Shown here: positions 62,552-64,000 of the stretch, one piece after another | How positions within the stretch are numbered: position 1 is the first letter of the stretch | Layout of the letters: each line of letters opens with the position of its first letter | Source: Bacteroidota bacterium | GTDB lineage: Bacteria > Bacteroidota > Ignavibacteria > UBA10030 > UBA8401 | Length of the DNA: 64,000 bases | Reading direction: 5' to 3' | NCBI GenBank assembly: GCA_041658205.1 | Contig: JBBAAO010000001.1 | Coordinates: 1,736,001-1,800,000 of the forward strand | Translations under genes and position numbers: made by a program | Notes under the pieces: generated by a model | Seen by the model: only the letters and a program-made list of their open reading frames with translations | What the model was told of the DNA's origin: nothing | Database searches by the model: none

Positions 62552-62680
62552 CAGTCAGATAAATCTGACTGCAATTGATATTTCATTCCTGTTGTTATCT
62601 ATCCTAATCGGATTTTTCTATTGCAGTCCGCTTTAGCGGACTGAGATAAATGATTCTTCAACTAAAAATGGCTTTAGCCA
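62552..62680. repeat. Cluster of three hairpins with TTTA/TAAA loops
   Basis: CAGTCAGA-TAAA-TCTGACTG (62552-62571), CAGTCCGC-TTTA-GCGGACTG (62624-62643) and TGGC-TTTA-GCCA (62669-62680) lie in a row between ssnA and the restriction gene. The second resembles the TCCGCC-TTT-GGCGGA insert in the broken tRNA copies at 13266 and 13598. Confidence 0.7.
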
Positions 62681-62685
62681 CATTT

Positions 62686-64000
62686 TCATTGTCTATCCAC
62701 TATTTTTATTTCATCCTCCGTCAATCCGTAGAGTCGATAAACGATTTCATTTATTCTACTTTCACAGTAATCTATCTTGCCTTGTAATTCACTAATTTTC
62801 GTTTCAAGTTTTACTGTTGCTTTCCTACTGTTTAGATTTTGCAACTGTTCAACAAGTTTCACAATTTCGGTTTGATCTTGCTCAATGTTTGGAAAAGGTA
62901 AATCCTTAAGATAAACTGCTTTTACTTGTGGAATTACTCTTTGTCCACCCTGAATTGCAGTATCATATAGAAACTGAAATATTTTTGAATGTAGTACTGC
63001 TAAAATTGCTTTCTCATTTATTCCTACTTTTGTTTTAAATACATACAAAGCATCTGTTGCATAATATCCTTCATCGTCAAAAGTAAGACAAAGTTTTTTT
63101 GTAGTTGTAAGACCGACAAATTTATTAGTTAAAAATATATCAGGGTTCCGTGGTCTGTGCAAAGCATACCAAGGATGTTTGCCTTCTGCTACTTCACGAC
63201 AAGTAATATATTTTCTAAACTCTGTAAGATGTGCTTTTGCATTAGGGTAATCATCAATATTGTCTTTAGATGTGAGATAAATAATTAAATCACTAGTTTG
63301 AATATTGGTATATCTTAAAATATGTTTTCCTAAAACAAGCCGCTTTAGAATTTTCTTTTCAATTTTTTTACTTGCGGCTTCTTTTGAACTAATGACAAAT
63401 GCCTTTGCATAGTCGGGACTTATTCCCCTTTGAATTTCTCCTTCAACAATTTCATTGAATGATGTAAACTTCTTTTTTAGTTTATTTAGCAATGCAACAT
63501 TTAAAGAGTTGAATGTAAAATATGTTGCTTGAGCATCTGCTTTTACCAAATCAAACCATTGTTTCTTCTCTGCTGGAATTATTTTTTTTAGAGCATTTCC
63601 TTTCTCGTCTGGATCATATTCTCTGATGTCCGCAACTATAATCTCTTTTTCCTTTGAAATGGACTTTGTGAAGACAAGTAGTGTTGAGGTATTTAATACT
63701 TTCGGTCCAAAAACTTTTTCGCCAAGATTAATTACTATTTGAAGATTATGTTTTTCCACAATCAGTTTTCTCAACAACTGCATATCACTTTGGTTAAGGA
63801 AAGTGCTTGGTATTATCATCCCAAAAAAGCCGTTATCTTTTAAAAGAGTAATTGAGTGAATGATGAAATACATATATGAATCAATCATTCGAACAATGAT
63901 TGAACTATGTTTGGTTCGTAAATAGGATAAGGATTCGTCTGATAAATCTGCTCCCCAGGGCGGATTACCTATTACAATGTCAAAACCACCTTGAAATCCG
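62686..64000 (-). CDS. Type IIG-like restriction-modification N6-adenine methyltransferase, N-terminus beyond the right edge
   Basis: About 438 residues are visible. The first part has the methyltransferase motif IV NPPW (about 64000-63940) followed by FFGMIIPSTFLNQSD, as in Eco57I-type enzymes. The second part (about 150-380) is a TaqI-C-like DNA-recognition region with WYALHRPRNPDIF and an ending LPFPNIEQDQTEIVKLVEQL typical of specificity domains. The C-terminal coiled helix ends YRLYGLTEDEIKIV. It is probably a fused restriction and modification enzyme; the nuclease part would be outside the window. ATG 63888 is internal, not the start. The AT content is higher than in the purine cluster, compatible with transfer. 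Confidence 0.88.
   Translation of the reverse strand, partial: GFQGGFDIVIGNPPWGADLSDESLSYLRTKHSSIIVRMIDSYMYFIIHSITLLKDNGFFGMIIPSTFLNQSDMQLLRKLIVEKHNLQIVINLGEKVFGPKVLNTSTLLVFTKSISKEKEIIVADIREYDPDEKGNALKKIIPAEKKQWFDLVKADAQATYFTFNSLNVALLNKLKKKFTSFNEIVEGEIQRGISPDYAKAFVISSKEAASKKIEKKILKRLVLGKHILRYTNIQTSDLIIYLTSKDNIDDYPNAKAHLTEFRKYITCREVAEGKHPWYALHRPRNPDIFLTNKFVGLTTTKKLCLTFDDEGYYATDALYVFKTKVGINEKAILAVLHSKIFQFLYDTAIQGGQRVIPQVKAVYLKDLPFPNIEQDQTEIVKLVEQLQNLNSRKATVKLETKISELQGKIDYCESRINEIVYRLYGLTEDEIKIVDRQ

Overview
The window looks like a chromosomal segment of a free-living bacterium of the Bacteroidota/Chlorobiota lineage, probably an Ignavibacteria-like member. Two long secreted proteins end in type IX secretion (T9SS) sorting domains containing the NPFNP motif. 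Several promoters fit the Bacteroidota-type pattern TTG-N19/20-TAnnTTTG. Unlike Bacteroidia proper, many genes carry clear Shine-Dalgarno sites. The lineage is inferred from these signs; no rRNA is present.

Layout. 1-9 kb: hrpB helicase (partial), an RRM RNA-binding protein, a four-unit 174-bp tandem repeat, an operon of three exported proteins (UnbV/VCBS protein with T9SS tail, cytochrome-like lipoprotein, copper-monooxygenase-like lipoprotein), a double UspA protein, a small PAS protein and tRNA-Lys. 9-17 kb: a small membrane protein with a possible attenuator leader, a very large GH13 protein, tRNA-Ala followed by two broken tRNA-Ala copies that flank a GIY-YIG nuclease gene, and an NAGPA-domain T9SS protein. 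17-23 kb: a RAYT transposase with REP-like hairpins, then a mutasome-like locus: lexA with two SOS boxes, a 66-aa gene, a GIY-YIG gene between inverted repeats, a RecA-like protein with degenerate Walker motifs, an overlapping 112-aa gene, and a family B DNA polymerase of PolB2 type with a degenerate motif C. 23-25 kb: a decaheme cytochrome c with its membrane cytochrome b, and tRNA-Ser and tRNA-Pro. 25-37 kb: OmpA-like lipoprotein, hydrolase-like lipoprotein, APC permease, Sel1 protein, ABC exporter, endonuclease III, EamA transporter and polA. 37-43 kb: PspC/LiaF-like membrane genes, 5-FTHF cyclo-ligase, frr-pyrH-tsf-rpsB, rpsI-rplM, and divergent mmsA.

44.5-62.5 kb, all on the minus strand, is an anaerobic purine/urate catabolism cluster that parallels the E. 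coli xdh-yge-ygf region: ssnA, ygfK (short form), xdhD, ygeW, a PLP-dependent lyase, ygeY, carbamate kinase, a second unusual carbamoyltransferase, mocA, xdhAB, a small membrane gene and xdhC. Two molybdenum hydroxylases with their cofactor-maturation genes would oxidise purines; SsnA, YgfK, YgeY, the PLP enzyme and YgeW would process ring-opened products; carbamate kinase would recover ATP from carbamoyl phosphate. HyuA and a purine permease are not in the window. The right edge cuts a restriction-modification methyltransferase.

The points most worth a second look are the SOS-linked PolB2/RecA-like locus, the tRNA-Ala-derived GIY-YIG cassette with palindromic inserts, the RAYT/REP system, and the altered carbamoyltransferase and short YgfK in the purine cluster.
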